From: CAZAQS01 sp964486825 | Lineage (GTDB): Bacteria; Chloroflexota; Anaerolineae; Anaerolineales; UBA4823 | Direction of reading: 5' to 3' | Length of the DNA: 16,775 bases | Assembly: GCA_964486825.1 (NCBI GenBank) | Contig: CAZAQS010000096.1 | Coordinates: forward strand, 1-16,775 | Shown here: piece after piece, positions 15,999 through 16,775 of the stretch | Position numbering within the stretch: the first letter of the stretch is position 1 | Layout of the letters: every line of letters begins with the position of its first letter | Position numbers and translations under genes: made by a program | The notes under the pieces: model-generated | Told to the model about the DNA's origin: nothing | What the model saw: the letters and a program-made list of their open reading frames with translations, nothing else | Database searches by the model: none

Positions 15999-16775
15999 TT
16001 AGACTTGCTTAAGATTTAGTTTTACACGACGGATGAATTTCCAAAGGTTGTTGCGAAAAAGATTCCTCTCATACTCGTTGGCACTCATAAGTAGGTAGCC
16101 TATTGGGTAAGGTAGCACGCCAATTCCGGCAACCAGGAGCAAGGATATTAAAGAGACCGGTTCAATAATCTGTCGCAGTGCGAATATAGCAATACTCATA
16201 GGGATAGCCGGTAGTATAGTCGGCCATATCACTTTTGTTACCATTTCCTGTAGGCTTACTCCAATCACGCGCATGGCATAAGGGGCTACAAATCCGATAC
16301 AGACGATTGTTGAAGGTATTAATGTACCCAGAGCCACTCCCATCAGGCCATAATAATTGACCAAAATGATTGACAGGATAAGGTTTGAAATACCTGAACC
16401 AATTGTCATGGCCGCTAGAGGCTGGTGCCGGGCCATTCCTTGCAGGACAAAACCTGCCGGCCATTGGCTTGTATCGATGAGGCTGGCGATAACAAGGATG
16501 GCGATTAAGTAAGCATATTCTGCATAGGCGCTACCAACCCATACAGATAGGATGGGATGGGCCAGGATAATAAGCATAAGGCCAACCGGCAAAAACATAG
16601 CTAGTGTAAGGCGGGTGCTGACAATATACAAAGTGCGCAGTTTTTCGCGATCTTCTTTGGCATGGATCTCAGATGCCATAGGTAACAGGAGCATGAGGAA
16701 CTGCTCCGTAAATGTTTGGGGAAGTGTGCTTAGTTTGCGAGCCAGGTTGTAGGGAGTGACAGCACTAACAGGTAA
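15999..16775 (-). CDS. Polysaccharide/oligosaccharide flippase, C-terminal part (5' end outside window)
   Basis: The C-terminal 258 residues of a MOP-superfamily lipid-linked glycan exporter (Wzx/RfbX type), which moves undecaprenyl-linked oligosaccharides across the cytoplasmic membrane. The frame is open from the right edge in phase with base 16775, so the Met at 16694 is internal and not the start. Just before it the frame reads VTPYNLARKLSTLPQ, then F-L-M-L-L-L-P-M-A-S-E, like the middle of Wzx proteins. About seven hydrophobic segments follow (for example MFLPVGLMLIILAHPIL), plus the Polysacc_synt_C-type pattern GLMGVALGTLIPSTIVC. It ends with a basic tail. At typical lengths of 430-500 residues, roughly the first half is missing. 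Its TAA is 10 bases before the next GT-C gene, so they are co-transcribed. Confidence 0.88.
   Translation of the reverse strand, partial: LPVSAVTPYNLARKLSTLPQTFTEQFLMLLLPMASEIHAKEDREKLRTLYIVSTRLTLAMFLPVGLMLIILAHPILSVWVGSAYAEYAYLIAILVIASLIDTSQWPAGFVLQGMARHQPLAAMTIGSGISNLILSIILVNYYGLMGVALGTLIPSTIVCIGFVAPYAMRVIGVSLQEMVTKVIWPTILPAIPMSIAIFALRQIIEPVSLISLLLVAGIGVLPYPIGYLLMSANEYERNLFRNNLWKFIRRVKLNLKQV

Noticed and set aside
16694..16752. Met at 16694 as the flippase start
   Set aside because: The same frame continues upstream without a stop to the window edge and reads like the middle of a Wzx-type protein, so the gene is cut by the edge.

Overview
This 16.8 kb window is bacterial and densely packed, with no gene-free stretch longer than about 190 bases. 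The protein families suggest a member of the Chloroflexota, probably Anaerolineae-like: a very long alpha-2-macroglobulin with N-terminal Ig-like domains and a plain transmembrane anchor instead of a lipobox, a YibE/F membrane protein, and several GT-C and GT-A surface glycosyltransferases. This taxonomic call is inference from gene content; there is no rRNA or other marker here.

Left part (1-4400), metabolism and housekeeping. A phosphoglucomutase (pgm, minus strand) is cut by the left edge after about 318 residues. It is divergent from a YibE/F-family membrane protein (plus strand). That gene converges on, and overlaps by 18 bp, an M3B oligoendopeptidase F-type metallopeptidase (minus strand). 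A small plus-strand reading frame of unknown meaning fills the gap at 4200-4394.

Centre (4406-10495). One 2029-codon minus-strand gene encodes a bacterial alpha-2-macroglobulin with an intact CxEQ thioester motif, a probable bait segment and a single N-terminal membrane anchor. It appears to have its own promoter, with a perfect TATAAT box. It is separated from the upstream genes by a strong intrinsic terminator (13-bp perfect stem plus T-run).

Right part (10688-16775), a surface-glycan cluster, all minus strand. In transcription order it holds a polysaccharide flippase (5' end outside the window), a GT-C membrane glycosyltransferase, a GT2 (GT-A) glycosyltransferase, a second GT-C membrane glycosyltransferase and a GT-B-like glycosyltransferase. 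The first four are tightly spaced (gaps of 10 and 30 bases and a 4-base TTGA overlap). The last follows after 133 bases, and the block ends at the terminator near 10.63 kb. The likely combined role is assembly, export and decoration of a lipid-linked or cell-surface glycan. Its base composition is visibly more AT-rich than the macroglobulin gene.

The most unusual points are these. The GT-C protein at 14411-15988 carries Gly where its family has the catalytic Asp (W-G-G-E against W-I-D-E in its neighbour). The macroglobulin is membrane-anchored and its usual partner pbpC is not next to it. I saw no CRISPR array, insertion sequence, tRNA or rRNA gene, and I cannot claim a demonstrably new defence or other system from this sequence alone.
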